DNA from: Bimuria novae-zelandiae CBS 107.79
Lineage: Eukaryota > Ascomycota > Dothideomycetes > Pleosporales > Didymosphaeriaceae
Assembly (NCBI GenBank): GCA_010015655.1
Contig: ML976690.1
Location: 491,503 to 555,502, forward strand
Reading direction: 5' to 3'
Length of the DNA stretch: 64,000 nt
The notes under the pieces were generated by a model. That model was not told the origin of the DNA. It saw only the letters and a list, made by a program, of their open reading frames with translations, and did no database searches. Shown in pieces: positions 43,331-54,832 of the stretch; positions within the stretch are counted from its first letter, which is position 1; each line of letters opens with the position of its first letter. The translations under genes and the position numbers were made by a program.

Positions 43331-46300
43331 CTAGACCGAGATGCCAGGCATACCGCCCATAGAGTCCATGGCCTTGTCTATACTGTCAAGATCCATCATC
43401 ACGCTGTCTGTGTTGAACAACAACATCTCATCGTTGTCCATCGGCGGGAGTGTGACGCCCAAAGACTCGATGTCTTGGGATAGCATCATATCCAGAGGAA
43501 GTGCGTCGCCGGTCATGTTCAACCAAGCCTCCGGCAGATCGACGTCCTTAATATCCAAATTGATATGCAGGTTGTCGTTTTCGGAGATGTCTGATTGACG
43601 AGTGGAAGGAGTATCCTTGGACGTTGAATCGGGCGTATCGAGCGGTGAGCTAGGTCGGGATCGAAGGGCCCATGAATTGTCTTCGTCCTTGACGTCCAGC
43701 GTAGTCATCGGTCCATTCGTATCCAATACGGAGTAGATATCGTCGTACGAGAAATCAAAGAGGGAGACGGGTACAAGCGGCGGCGTCTCCTCTTCAATTT
43801 CGGGTTCGGGTTTCGGCTGCACTTCCAACTGCTTTTGCGTTATCTTGGCAATGCTGGCCGGTGTCTGTTTGCCAGGAGCGCCGGTGCTGGGCGTTGTAAC
43901 TTTGACAGATGCTTGTGGTGTCTTAAGAAGGTTAGTCGATGGGGATCCTTTGATACCGGTCTGTGTGGGGACTCGGGTCATTGGCGTAGCCGCAGCCTGA
44001 CCCGCTGGCGTAGCTACTGATGTTGGCATGCTCGGGGTCTGTCCTGGCTTGGTGTGCTGCGGAGGTGCGCGGGGAGCAGTGGATGCCGGCTTGCTGCCAC
44101 GGGCGGTAGCGGCGGGATCTTGCTTCGGCTGGCCAGTCTTCATATCAACGCCCACATACTCAGCCATGGACTCTATAGCGAACTGGACTGGGTCGTCAAT
44201 CTTCGTGTGAATGTGGCTAATGTGAGTATCCAACTCGGCTTGTGTATCAAAGCCGCGCATAGAATATTCGCAATCAGGAAACTTGCACCTGAATGTGGGT
44301 TTTTGTATAGTCTGTCGTTTGAGGTCGGGGGAAGTGCCTTTGCCAGAGCCGATGCGCGGCGACTGCTTCGATGCGGGAGTCGATGTTTGACTGCTGGGGT
44401 CCATCTTTTGCCTCTTCTTCTCGGGCAGCGACAGGTGTGTGAGCGTCTTCGCCCCTGGGAAGTACTTGGGAGCGCCTTGAGGTGAAGCGCCACCACCAAT
44501 CTGGAAGGGCGGTTGCGTAACCGTGGGCGCTGGAGGTGCCTTTTGTTGTCGTTGCTGTTGCTCAAGTTGCTTGAGATTTGCCGCATTGAGCTGAGGTACA
44601 GCTTGGTCACGTTGCGATTGCTGCTGGTTTTGCTGTCCAGTTTTGGCGTGGGCTTGTTGGTGGTTGGCCATTCTAGACATTACTTTTCCAACGAAAGAAA
44701 GTATGTGACGGATAGCATTATCGAACTCCGCTTCCGATAAGGTGAGTTGCGGATGTAATGTACCATCGCTAGGACTCAACTGCCTCAAGAGCAGTATCCG
44801 AGACCTCAGCACAGTCCTGGCGACCTTCTCCGACTCGGGTGATTCATACGAGACCATGAAAATGCGCAAAGCCTGCTCCACCTTCTTGATGTGGGGCAGT
44901 TTCTCCCTGATCAACAGCTGCAATCGTGTACGCGCCTCGGGGGATATCGACAGCACTTCGCCTTTGGGGAGTTTACTTTCTTCTTGTTGAATCATCATCT
45001 TGAATTTCTTCTCCCTCTCAGGATCCCTCATCTTGGCAGCAATCTCTTCTTGGCTTAGTAGGCCTGGTGCCTGCGGTTGCTTGTTCGAAGCATCCTGAGC
45101 CTTCATTAGGTTGGCGTGCATTTGCGCTTGTTGCTGTGGTCCGAGCTTCGACATTTGCTCTTGTGTCAGATTCGGGCCTTGTTGTGATCGTGATGGAACC
45201 ATAGCGGGTGCTTGAGGGGCGGCATTAGAAGGCTGGCCTTCGATGCCGCCATCCGTCCCATCTTCGTTGGGTCTCTTGACGCCCTTGTTGTTATTGATCT
45301 GTGCGTTCGGCTGCGCTGGTTGAGCCGGCTGGCCAGCCGGCCTTGGTTGCGGTGTAGCCTGAGCTGGCTGGTTTTGCGCTGAAGGTGGACGCGTTGCTTG
45401 TGGACCTCGGCCAGGGAGGGCGGCCGGTGGTTGACCTTGGTTACGGTTTTGATTCTGCATACTGAGCATTGCTGCCTGTTGTTGCTGGTGATGCTTCACC
45501 TTTTGCGTCATGATGGCGTTACGAAGATGTTCATCGGTGATACCGGCTTGGTTTGGAGGTAACCGCTGTCGCCATTGTTGAAGCTCAGCAGGAGTAACCT
45601 GAGCAGGGCCGAATTGAGGCATGTTGGGCTGTTGCTGCGGTGTTCGGGCGGGGACGGACCCCGGCGTCATTTGTGCGGGAGGTGCGATCGGACCCATGTT
45701 GTTCGATGGTTGTGACGGACGCTGACCAGGCATACCTTGCTGTGACTGCCTCAAGTAGTCCTGGAAATGTAGAACTTGCAACAGCAAAAGCTTTTGACTG
45801 TCAACGCCAGGGGTGAGGTTTGGATTCTGCTGCACCCAGCTTTTAAGTTGGGCCCAGGTCTTGATCTCTTGAGGCAATGTTTGTCGTATCTGAGCGTTCA
45901 GCGCACTGGGCGGGAAGGCTTGAGGATCCGTTATGCCAATGATCCCTGGGTTCTGCTGAAGCGTTTGCTGAGCGTGAAGGAGACGGGCCTGGTGCGGGAG
46001 TTGACCCGGGCGTTGGCCCATGGGCATTTGTTGCCCTCCCATGGCACCGGGCATCGGCTGCCCCATGCCCCCTGGACGCATGTCCCCCATGTTCTGGCCA
46101 TTCATCGGACCGTTTGGCATACCTCCGATCGGGAGGTTCTGTCCAGGATTCATCATCATGTTCGGCCCTCCGTTGGGGGGTCCAGGGAAAAACCCATTTG
46201 ACATCATGTTCTTTTGACGGGCATTGCTGGCGTATTGGCTCAATATGTGACGGAAGTTTGCTTCGGGGACTTTGAGGAGTTGTTGCTTCACCATGGGATC

Positions 46301-47815
46301 CAGATCGGGGGGCATCATCTGCATCCGCGCTTGTTCCGTCAAATTCCCGTTTGGCACACCAGCAGCTTGTTGCATTCTCTGTTGAGCTTCTCGCATCAGC
46401 TGTGTCAGCTGTGGGTCGCCTTGGCCTTGCGGTTGAGGCGTCATCACAGGAACGTGTGCCTGAGGGCGCTGTTGCGGAGTAGTCGGGTTTGGCTGACCGG
46501 GAGGCACCATGGGGCGGTTCAGCATCGACATGGCGTTCGGATTCGGAGTCCCCAAGGGTCGGTTAAGGCCTCCTGGTTGACCATGAAGGTTAGGGGTTCC
46601 CATCTGCTGAAGGTTCTGATGCTGCTGCAACTGCTGTCGAGCGCGGGCTTCGGCTTGGGCCTGAGCCGCTTGGCGTAGATTCGCATTCACGTTCTGGAAG
46701 GCAGCTGCTTGGGCAGCTTGGCGTTGGGCCATGGCAGCGTTTTGTTGCTGTCCAGATGGGAAGTTGCCCATTTGAGCGGCGTTGTTGTTATTGCTTGCAG
46801 GAACGACTTGCTGCCCCTGATCCTGCACACGCATTGCCTCATTTTGTTGGTTGGCCAAAGCATTAAAGTCGAAGTCACCAGGTTGGCGCTGATTCGCATT
46901 CATCTGCTGGTTAGCCATCTGCCCCTGTTGCATGCCAGCACCCATCTGATTGGGCTGAGGAGGGGCTTGCAAGGATGCCAGCAATTCTCGCGATATTTTA
47001 CCGGCTTTGAGCATGCTCTCTGCTTGCTGCCTGAACCTGAACATAAGCGGATGGATGCCTCGAGCCTGGAGCTGCTGTTTCTTGTCTTCGGGCCAGTTGT
47101 TAACCTCATTCTGGAATTGCGATCGGATCTCTGGTCGCGCCTGTTCCATCAGACGCTGAGTGAGACGCGAGATGATGGCATTCTGCTGTTGTGCCTGCTG
47201 GCCTTGCTGCATATTGGGCTGTGGTTTGTTGGGACCTTGTTGGGGGTTTCCCATGTTGCTGCCATTTGCACCCATTCCAGATTGACTCTGAGACATTGGA
47301 ATAGCCGACGGCTGCATTTGCTGACGCAGCTGTGCGTTGGGAAACGCCTGGGCCATCTGCTGCGGGGTGTTCTGGCGGGGATTCTGAGGGTTTGCCTGGC
47401 CCATCATGCCCATTTGCGCAGCACTCATAGGGTTCATAGGGTTCATACCATTGTTCGGGTTGGGGTTCATGCCCTGCAGCTGCTGCTGGCGGAGAGCCTG
47501 CATAGTGAAGAGTTTCTGCCGGAGCGTGGTGGTGTACTGTTCCTTTGTTTGCGACTGCATGTAGGTCGTGGTTTCGAACGACAGCGACTGACGCAAGACT
47601 TCTTGTTCGTCGGCGGTGGGTTTGAGCAGTCGGTAGGACGTAAAGAATTGCAGGGCGAGTCCACTTCGTTCCTCGGGGGTGAGCTGTTGTTGCCAGCCAG
47701 GAGCGGCCTTCTCCTGCGCCTGGCGGAAGTGCCTGAGCAGCATTTGCTGTATGTTCTGCTGACGGTTGGCCTGCTGGTTCGCCGGCATCATGTTGGGAAA
47801 GTTTGGGTTGTTCAT
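43331..47815 (-). CDS. MED15: Mediator complex subunit 15-like, Gln-rich coactivator
   Basis: 1,494 residues in a single exon from ATG 47,815. Residues about 15-110 form a charged, helical segment (QQNIQQMLLRHFRQAQEKAA ... TLRQKLFTMQALRQQQ) in the place of the KIX-like activator-binding domain. The next about 800 residues are Gln/Asn/Met/Pro-rich with short helical blocks (ISRLTQRLMEQARPEIRSQF). A helical region at about 960-1,070 (REKLPHIKKVEQALRIFMVS ... HILSFVGKVMSRMA) fits the Mediator-associating part. A C2H2-like finger CKFPDCEYSMRGFDTQAELDTH...H lies near 1,180. The acidic C-terminus is rich in Asp and hydrophobics. Mediator tail subunits bridge DNA-bound activators to RNA polymerase II. 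Assignment rests on architecture; another Gln-rich zinc-finger coactivator is possible. Confidence 0.75.
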   Translation of the reverse strand: MNNPNFPNMMPANQQANRQQNIQQMLLRHFRQAQEKAAPGWQQQLTPEERSGLALQFFTSYRLLKPTADEQEVLRQSLSFETTTYMQSQTKEQYTTTLRQKLFTMQALRQQQLQGMNPNPNNGMNPMNPMSAAQMGMMGQANPQNPRQNTPQQMAQAFPNAQLRQQMQPSAIPMSQSQSGMGANGSNMGNPQQGPNKPQPNMQQGQQAQQQNAIISRLTQRLMEQARPEIRSQFQNEVNNWPEDKKQQLQARGIHPLMFRFRQQAESMLKAGKISRELLASLQAPPQPNQMGAGMQQGQMANQQMNANQRQPGDFDFNALANQQNEAMRVQDQGQQVVPASNNNNAAQMGNFPSGQQQNAAMAQRQAAQAAAFQNVNANLRQAAQAQAEARARQQLQQHQNLQQMGTPNLHGQPGGLNRPLGTPNPNAMSMLNRPMVPPGQPNPTTPQQRPQAHVPVMTPQPQGQGDPQLTQLMREAQQRMQQAAGVPNGNLTEQARMQMMPPDLDPMVKQQLLKVPEANFRHILSQYASNARQKNMMSNGFFPGPPNGGPNMMMNPGQNLPIGGMPNGPMNGQNMGDMRPGGMGQPMPGAMGGQQMPMGQRPGQLPHQARLLHAQQTLQQNPGIIGITDPQAFPPSALNAQIRQTLPQEIKTWAQLKSWVQQNPNLTPGVDSQKLLLLQVLHFQDYLRQSQQGMPGQRPSQPSNNMGPIAPPAQMTPGSVPARTPQQQPNMPQFGPAQVTPAELQQWRQRLPPNQAGITDEHLRNAIMTQKVKHHQQQQAAMLSMQNQNRNQGQPPAALPGRGPQATRPPSAQNQPAQATPQPRPAGQPAQPAQPNAQINNNKGVKRPNEDGTDGGIEGQPSNAAPQAPAMVPSRSQQGPNLTQEQMSKLGPQQQAQMHANLMKAQDASNKQPQAPGLLSQEEIAAKMRDPEREKKFKMMIQQEESKLPKGEVLSISPEARTRLQLLIREKLPHIKKVEQALRIFMVSYESPESEKVARTVLRSRILLLRQLSPSDGTLHPQLTLSEAEFDNAIRHILSFVGKVMSRMANHQQAHAKTGQQNQQQSQRDQAVPQLNAANLKQLEQQQRQQKAPPAPTVTQPPFQIGGGASPQGAPKYFPGAKTLTHLSLPEKKRQKMDPSSQTSTPASKQSPRIGSGKGTSPDLKRQTIQKPTFRCKFPDCEYSMRGFDTQAELDTHISHIHTKIDDPVQFAIESMAEYVGVDMKTGQPKQDPAATARGSKPASTAPRAPPQHTKPGQTPSMPTSVATPAGQAAATPMTRVPTQTGIKGSPSTNLLKTPQASVKVTTPSTGAPGKQTPASIAKITQKQLEVQPKPEPEIEEETPPLVPVSLFDFSYDDIYSVLDTNGPMTTLDVKDEDNSWALRSRPSSPLDTPDSTSKDTPSTRQSDISENDNLHINLDIKDVDLPEAWLNMTGDALPLDMMLSQDIESLGVTLPPMDNDEMLLFNTDSVMMDLDSIDKAMDSMGGMPGISV

Positions 47816-50800
47816 GGTGAAGAAAGAGGCCGCCTATGCAGCAGCACGACGGAGGGTGCGGCGCAACACCGCGTCAGGATCGTGGGGCTCTGCAACCATG
47901 CAGATACTCTGCGCACTCGAGGGAACGGGACCTGTGAAGCGGGAAATCGGTGATGAGGTCGACTCAGGCCTGCGTTTGGAGGAAGTCGGAAACTGTTCCG
48001 TCGTGAGCGGCAGCCGACGACGGGAGCAGTGCGGTGAGAAGGTCAAGGTTGACGGCTACTGTGCCCGCAGCATCCGCGTGGGTCGACGTGGTGAGTGAGG
48101 CGTGGGCGTGGGCGCGACGGCGAAGGTGCAGGTGCAGGGCAGGAGCGACTATCCAGTGCAGATCGCTCAAGGCGGAGCGGGCGGTATGGCGCAGGCCGTG
48201 CAGTGCCCAAACCAAACGAATAATCCAACGGGTGGTCGTGGGTGTTTCGGCTCCTGGGGTCTTCACGGCGAGCACAGTGCTGTCGCAGTGTGTCGCTTGG
48301 GCGGAGCCTTTGGAAAGTGAGTGAGGAGAGTCGGGGACGTGGAGCCGCTGAGTTGGAGTTGTGTGGCAGATGGATGGCAGATGGGCATGGGCTACTAGCG
48401 CTGCAGGTGGGCCACAGGGACAAGGATCACCGAGCAGACCCCAGCCAGCAAAGCGTCAAAAGCACCACCCCAACAAACTGGGAGTGACGGGCTGACACTG
48501 ACCTCGAGCAACTGCGTCGAGTTGAGACGTGTTGTTGTGATTGAATGCATGTGGTCCTGTCTATTGTTCTGGCAGGCAGGCGCCGTTGACCATTATCTGT
48601 TTGGCGGCAGGCGCGACGGTTGCTGCCGTGAGGCAGGTGCAGCCAGGGTGGAGCCTTCCGAATCGACACAGCGCTCGCTCGCCAATTCCTCAACCACTGT
48701 GACTGCGACTGATCGATCCCTCACGCGCTGCCGTGCCCCTCATGCTGTCCATCTATTCCACGCAGTACGTGCAGGCTGCATCGCTTTGCTGTCGCATCTC
48801 GTCCCAGCAGCGCTTGTTGCGCGTCGCAGCGGAGGCAATGCCTGGTTTCACCTTCACTCGAAGGCCGGGCCCGCATTCGCTGCTCGACATGTCATGGCTG
48901 CAAAAAGCACCAACGCACGCCACCGTAAACAGCAGCCAGAGCAGCCAGAGCAGCCAAAGTGTGCACCGTCAGCACAAGGTCGCCAGAGCCTGCAGACGCC
49001 ATCAAGCCTGCTCCTGTCGCCGCTAGCCAACTCGGCCTGCCGTGCGCACGCGCTTGATCCCATGATGCCATACCTGTGTTCTGCGAAGCCAGCGCTCTCC
49101 CCAAGAATTTGGCAGAAGCAACGAGCCATTTTTGCCCTGCGCGGACCCAGTGGCTGCGTCTGCCTTCGCCCTTAAAAATAGGCGTCATCCGCCAGCTGCG
49201 AACCCAGCCCAACTCCGATGCCAATCACTGCCCTCATCCGCAAAGCACCACCTGGTATCCCCGACCGTCGCCTGGACGAGTGCTCCGCGTGCGCCATACC
49301 CACAACGTCCGTCACGCCCAGCTGCCAGTATTCAATCAAATCAGCACTTCTCCTGATGGTGCTGCATTTGAATTTTCTTCTTCGCCCGCCCGACTTCATC
49401 TAAACAGCACAGGCCTGGTGTTGACCTCGACCGTTCCGACTAGCCCACACCATCTGAAAGTGGCCAAGTCGAGGGCGGGACCTCATCAACGACGATACCA
49501 TACGTCGGCGAACGCCAGCTCACCCCGTTCACCGCATCCAAGGATTTCTTTTGTCTTCATTCAATGCCTGCATGTCCAGATCTTCGAGATGCGAGCCTTT
49601 GCAGGTGTGCATTTTCCCACCTGCTGGCCTTTCAATTGCCTTTGCTGCTTGCTGCCCGCGCTGGCCTCGTCGATCTTCAACCGCCAACTTAGCCTTGTGT
49701 TCCCTGCATGGATCTCCCTTAGCGCGGCTCATGCGTCCGCCCTCGTAAACTTGGACGGCGCGCCCCTTGCGCTGGCAACGTCAAATTTCGTATGGGCTCT
49801 CCAGCATTTTTTTGTTTCTACATATGTTCCCGCACGCAAAATTAGCTGGAACACTACAGGAGTATTCCGCCGCTTCATTGACATTCGTTGGCGGGGGCCC
49901 GGATGCTGTCGTACCGTCGATGCGAAACTTCTACAGTGCACGTTCGGTCCAGCTGCTGACCCTGATGCGCTGACGCCCTCGAACCTTCTTGCGCCATGCG
50001 CCGTCTGCAGATGCATCTGGAAACACCGCCTCCAGTATCATGAGGAAGCGAAACACAAATCGACGCTTCTCGCTTCAATTGCATGGCAACACAAATATCT
50101 TGACGTGCCCCTTTCTGTGCAAAGGTTTACCAAAAGCAGCTGCTTAGGAGTATCGAATCTAGGCTTGAGTTGTGGTGGCTTCCAGGGTCCATACACCACA
50201 GATCCCTGTCCAAAAGCCATACCAGGTTTAGATCGATGGCACCTGAACCAATGCCCACACGCAGAAAACACAGACCTCGCAAAGCGAATGCAACGAAGAC
50301 ATTAAATTTATCGAGGATTGAAGCTCGAATCGAGCAACGACATGAGATTGCATCCACCTGTCGCGACATTTCTCAGCGTTTGTCGCTTGTATAAGCCCCG
50401 GTTGACCAATGAGCATCCTCCGAATCCGTAGAACAACATGCCAATGCTTCAACATTCCACAATCCTCATGTTGACAATCTCAACACGGTCAAACAGACTC
50501 ACAAGAACTCGTCGCATTCGTCTTCACGATCTGGAACATTGTGAGAGCATATGCAAACTGAACTGTGCAAGCACGGAGATCCACTGTGCATATCCAACAC
50601 CGCTATGGAGTGCATACCCGAACGTGCATATCTTGAATCCCGCCAATCTCACGCCCTCGCGAGCGCCCGTTACGGTCCTTTTTCTCGGTGAAGGAGCGGT
50701 ATGCGGGGGGTCTGCGGCTACCCCAGAGTGAAACTACTATACACGTGCCAGCAAGTGGTCCTGGGTGAAGCCGTTGGGCGGAGGAACACGCCATTGTGGG

Positions 50801-52267
50801 CTGTAGGAGGATTTGTTGATTCCCGACCACCCTTGATGCTTTTCTGCCCCTCAAGGAGAGCGGTCATGGTGCCCAAAGCGATTTTGATCGTTGATCTGAC
50901 AGGCGAATGTACTATTGAGCTTCAGCATGATTGATGCTGATCTGACGGGCAGTCAACGATTTGGCTCCCAGGTGCTGGATATGGCGGACAGATCATCGCT
51001 TGGAATAGCTCGTACATTTGCTTTCCATGTGACTTTACGGGAGTATGTGTTCGTGTTCGACCGTGGCTCGAGCTTGGGCGGGCAGATATGGCGATCGTCG
51101 AAGGCAGTTGAGCGCGAGAGCTGTGCGTTCTTCCCTGCGCGATGAACGGGCATGCCTGTTGTGGTCTGCAGACTCTAATGCATACTGCTCCAATTATTTC
51201 ACTACGGAAGATAGTTCTGTGGTTGAGGTGCGTGACGCGTCATCCTGAGGTGGGCTGTTGTGCTAGAAGCTTCTTGTCCCTGAACAAGCACTGCGCAAGC
51301 CAGATACCGCTAGCCTCAGCACCACTAAGCTGAAGCATGAGACCATGAGACCATGACTGGAAGAGCATCGGCCTTAACAGATCATCTGATAATAGTGCCA
51401 GCAGAAGTAATTAGCGAGGCCATTTTTCTGCTGCACATACACCGTGTGTCTATATTATGTCTACGATCAGGTTCAAGGAGGAAAGAAGATGCTGTCAACT
51501 AGTGCAAACATTGCCCTCGGCGGCTAGGAAGGACAACTTCCGCCTACTATTGCTCTACTCGAATGCGTGAGTCTGCACCTTGAGTTAGATCTCGCGACCG
51601 TGAGAAGCAGGAAGGCCGAGAATGTGATGCAGGAGAAGGCCTCTTAAATCACGACAGCAACAACGGGGATCATTGATCATTGCCGGAAGCTGTAACAATG
51701 TCCTGGATGACTTGAACGCCGGGGCGAGGAGTTAATCTGGTTCATCTTGCGAAGAGAGAGAGGCTAATGAGTTAAGTCGTCTCGATCCTTTAAAGGCTCA
51801 ATCAACGATCCTATTCCATCATCTGAGTAGGCTGATTTCCTTCTCAAGTCTTGAGCGTTCATGCTTTGTCTGTACTCCTCGCCAGCAATGTCCTCCAACG
51901 ACTCAAAAAGTGCGGCAACGAGCTGGTTGGATAGCAAAGTCAACGGCGTTTTCTCTCCCGTTACAAGTTTGCAGTCAGCGACCTGTATACTCGATATTGC
52001 GAATTGGGTCAAAAAGATATGCATGCAACAAGAGAACTGCAGGCACTTTCCGAATCTTGCATCACGATACTCATCCCAATATTGATGGAAAACCCCACCG
52101 TTTTCCAGAGATCTTCAGCATAACAACCGCTGCAACTTGGTAAATTGATTGTGGCCAAAGAGATGTATTACAGACAGCTTCGAGCGCGTCTCTTAGAAAC
52201 ACCAAAGACCGCCCCCTATCCACAGGAAAACCTTACCCAATGTAAGACATCCACGCTTCTAACAGCG
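47816..52267. other. 4.45 kb with no recognised gene, upstream of MED15
   Basis: Composition is that of genes, yet no frame has recognisable domains. The longest (49,076-50,305, plus) reads like random sequence with many Cys, His and Ser residues. A minus-strand frame at 51,764-52,024 ends in SLEDIAGEEYRQSMNAQDLR...DDLTH and looks more protein-like, preceded by a plausible acceptor (GTATACAG), but I cannot build a gene. A short CAGCCAGAG repeat occurs at 48,932-48,955. It may hold long UTRs, a non-coding RNA or an intron-rich orphan gene. Confidence 0.4.
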
Positions 52268-53212
52268 CTACTTTTTCCCTACTTCCGCTAGTAAATCCTT
52301 AATAATCTGCTCCATACCATCATCCGGCAGCCCCAACTTCTCATTCCAACTTTCCTCCTTCCTATTATCCCCCAGCGTCCCCCGCCACCAAATGAAAATT
52401 CCCCGTGAAATCCCCCTTTTCCAGCTTCCGATATCCCGTATCCAGCACTTCTTGCGCAGTCTGATACTCCACCCTCCATTTATGCGGATAATCCACGTTT
52501 TCAATGGCCGTCAGGACCTCCTTTTGCGACGTGTGGAAAGAATGCACAAACACGTATTGATTCTTCGTCTCCTCTTTGTGCTGCAGCATAGCCACACCCG
52601 CCTTCCCAGTCTTAGGCAGCGTCGTCATCGTCACGGGGTTCCCCCCGCCGTCGACAAACGTCACGCTCTTCGCGCTCAAGTCAAAGTTCATAGCTCCGAC
52701 CCACAGCGCTCAGTCGAACCACGCGCTACTAATAAGGATAGACCACGACATCGAGGATTCCTTGGACATGAGATACTCGGCGACTTGCACCTTTGCAGGC
52801 AGGGAAGGAACGACGTCGACGACCTTGGGGTTGCGCGTGTTGGGGCCGAATTCGCTGGGGATGAAACGCTGGACGCCGGCGGCGATGGCGGCGTCGATGA
52901 GGGTTATCTGCGAACCAGAGAGGTTTCCGGGGACCATGCTGATTACGGCGTCTTGGCCGCGCATGGCGGCCTTGAGAGAGTCGTGGTCGTTGTAGTTTGC
53001 TTTGCGGACGGGGACGCCGGGGGGGTTGATTCGGAGCGGGTGAGGACGGTGACGTTGAAGGCATTGGAGTTGAGGAACGCTTGGAGCACTGGGCCGCCGA
53101 GAAGACCATTTGCCTAGTGAATGTTAGATGTGATGTGATAGATTGGGCTGGAAATGAGTTTTTGAGTGTGTAGTGTTGCGGAGAAGGCGTTTATACATAC
53201 GCCAATTAGCAT
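52268..53212 (-). pseudogene. NmrA-like / isoflavone-reductase-type NAD(P)-binding gene, disabled
   Basis: Exon 1 would be 53,201-53,212 (start ATG at 53,212, MLIG), intron 53,114-53,200 (GTATGT...TAG), then ANGLLGGPVLQAFLNSNAFNV: together the GxxGxxG dinucleotide-binding motif. The frame breaks at a run of seven C (53,019-53,025, minus strand), continues with AAMRGQDAVISMVPGNLSGSQ and FIPSEFGPNTRNP, meets TGA at 52,710-52,712 where TGG (FDW) is expected, runs on through MNFDLSAKSVTFVDGGGNPV, and shifts again at a five-G run (52,379-52,383) before GDNRKEESWNEKLGLPDDGM to the stop at 52,268. Three independent lesions indicate a pseudogene; homopolymer sequencing errors could explain two but not the stop. 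The short first exon suggests the true start may also be lost. Confidence 0.8.
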
Positions 53213-54832
53213 GACATTGTTGATCGCCCTTGCGGGAGATGTCCGGATAACAATTGCTTCGAAAGATTTGTTGATGGTGAGCGTGAAGCTAGAGAGGTGA
53301 CAGTGCTGCAAGTTCACCGATCAAGTTGCAGTTTGGGATTGGTGCTGTGAGGTTGAATCTTCCACCCCTCATGTCGTACGTCTGTTATATCTCCAACAGC
53401 CCTGGAGTGGATATCTACACGTGACATGTATTCGAAGTGAGAGGATTAGTATTCATTAGTCAGAATCTGAGGCGCGGTGACAGCAGCGTCATTCTATGCC
53501 GTCAATCTGGTGTTACAGGGGTGGAACTTGTTGGTCAGTATTGAACTGAAGTTGCGAGATATCCTTTGATGAGGCTTGTAAGGACAAGAAACTGGGGAAC
53601 ACTCCACACCTCTTCCTAACCTCAGGAAGCGAAAGAATTACAGGCCTTCATGGAACCTTGAGTGTAGGCTCGACTATTCACTGATTTTCTGATAGTGGAG
53701 AGTCGATTGGTCATTTGAACATTTACTCCAACATTCTTGTGTCTTGATAAGTAATCACAACGTTCAGCCTTGCGCCAAATGGTATCCGCTCATGCTACAC
53801 GGTCAAAGGTTCTTGAATCTTGGTGTTAAACAACTCGTGCGAAAATCTGCGGAGGAAAGGATTGAAGCCAACGCGATAAGTAATCATAACGTTCAGTCTT
53901 GCTTCAATTGGTCCCAGCTACAGAGTCCTGTATCCGCTTATGATACCGAAGAATTTCTTGAGAGTCGACGTTGAGCCATCCATGTGATAATCTGCGGGAG
54001 AAAGAACTGATTCGAATGCGCGCAAATGTTGTTGGGTTTGCTTTAACGCGTGCAAGCTCTGTGTGGTAGATTGGATATGTATCTGGCGTGCGTAGCTGAA
54101 TTATTTTCACGCGACACTTGAGTCTCCATACGACCCCCGCACGTTGCTATCAGCATACATGCCTGTGATCGAGGGCTCAGGGAGAAATCATTCTCTAGCG
54201 CGCTGAGAATGGCGGAACAGCATTCTCCGGTGCGGAAGGATGGTGGTCTTAAAGCTGTTGCTGCCGTAGAGGGGCAATGGAATTAATGCGTAATGCATTA
54301 GCGCGGTATTCGCGCGCGAAATTGGGGTGCAGTCGGAGCGATTCGAGTGGATAGGGTGCTGGCATCTAGATGCCGAATACGTGTATGGATATGAGAAGAG
54401 GGGCTAGCTGGAGACCCGTAACGTATCTGGTAGTAGGAGCGAAGGGGTGCTTCAATCAGTTCTATGCTCAGACACCTAGTCTACGTTAAGGACTCTTTCT
54501 CTAGGAGTCGATAGACAGGCTGTGTTGTGTTGCCGCTGCTACTTGCGCTAGTACAACCTTCATAGTTCACCCGGACTTGTTTTATCGACAACAAGCTGGG
54601 GACAAGGACAAACGCGAACTCCAATCTTCTATCGAGGCATAAATGTATGTAAGTAACGGACGTGGATGGACATGATCGTGGTATACTTGGTACAGGCTCG
54701 ATTGGATTTGATCTTGGTCTGCTGATCGAGGATCCATCCCGCTATGATACAATCGGTTCCCCAGATCCAGCTTGTCTATGCATTCGTTCCACCAGTCGAC
54801 AAAAGAAACATGGGCATGTAGAGACGATTCGC
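53213..54832. other. Intergenic region with a decayed tandem duplication
   Basis: No gene recognised. It contains the repeat at 53,745-54,010 listed separately and ends in the 3' flank of the COX9 gene. Confidence 0.4.
53745..54010 (+). repeat. Two diverged direct repeats of about 130-140 bp
   Basis: GATAAGTAATCACAACGTTCAG at 53,745 recurs as GATAAGTAATCATAACGTTCAG at 53,875. The units share further blocks (TATCCGCT, TTCTTGA, CGTGCGAAAATCTGCGGAGGAA versus CATGTGATAATCTGCGGGAGAA). They are diverged and of unknown origin. Confidence 0.6.

Noticed and set aside
46709..47953. 414-residue plus-strand open frame
   Set aside because: Antisense shadow of the Gln-rich MED15-like gene: CAG repeats read backwards give Leu/Ala-rich sequence.
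49076..50305. 409-residue plus-strand open frame
   Set aside because: Amino-acid composition and lack of any motif look like chance translation of GC-balanced DNA; no homologue comes to mind.
53114..53317. Separate 67-residue minus-strand gene
   Set aside because: It starts with GTG and runs through the donor site of the NmrA-like gene (NNVMLIG then GTATGT).
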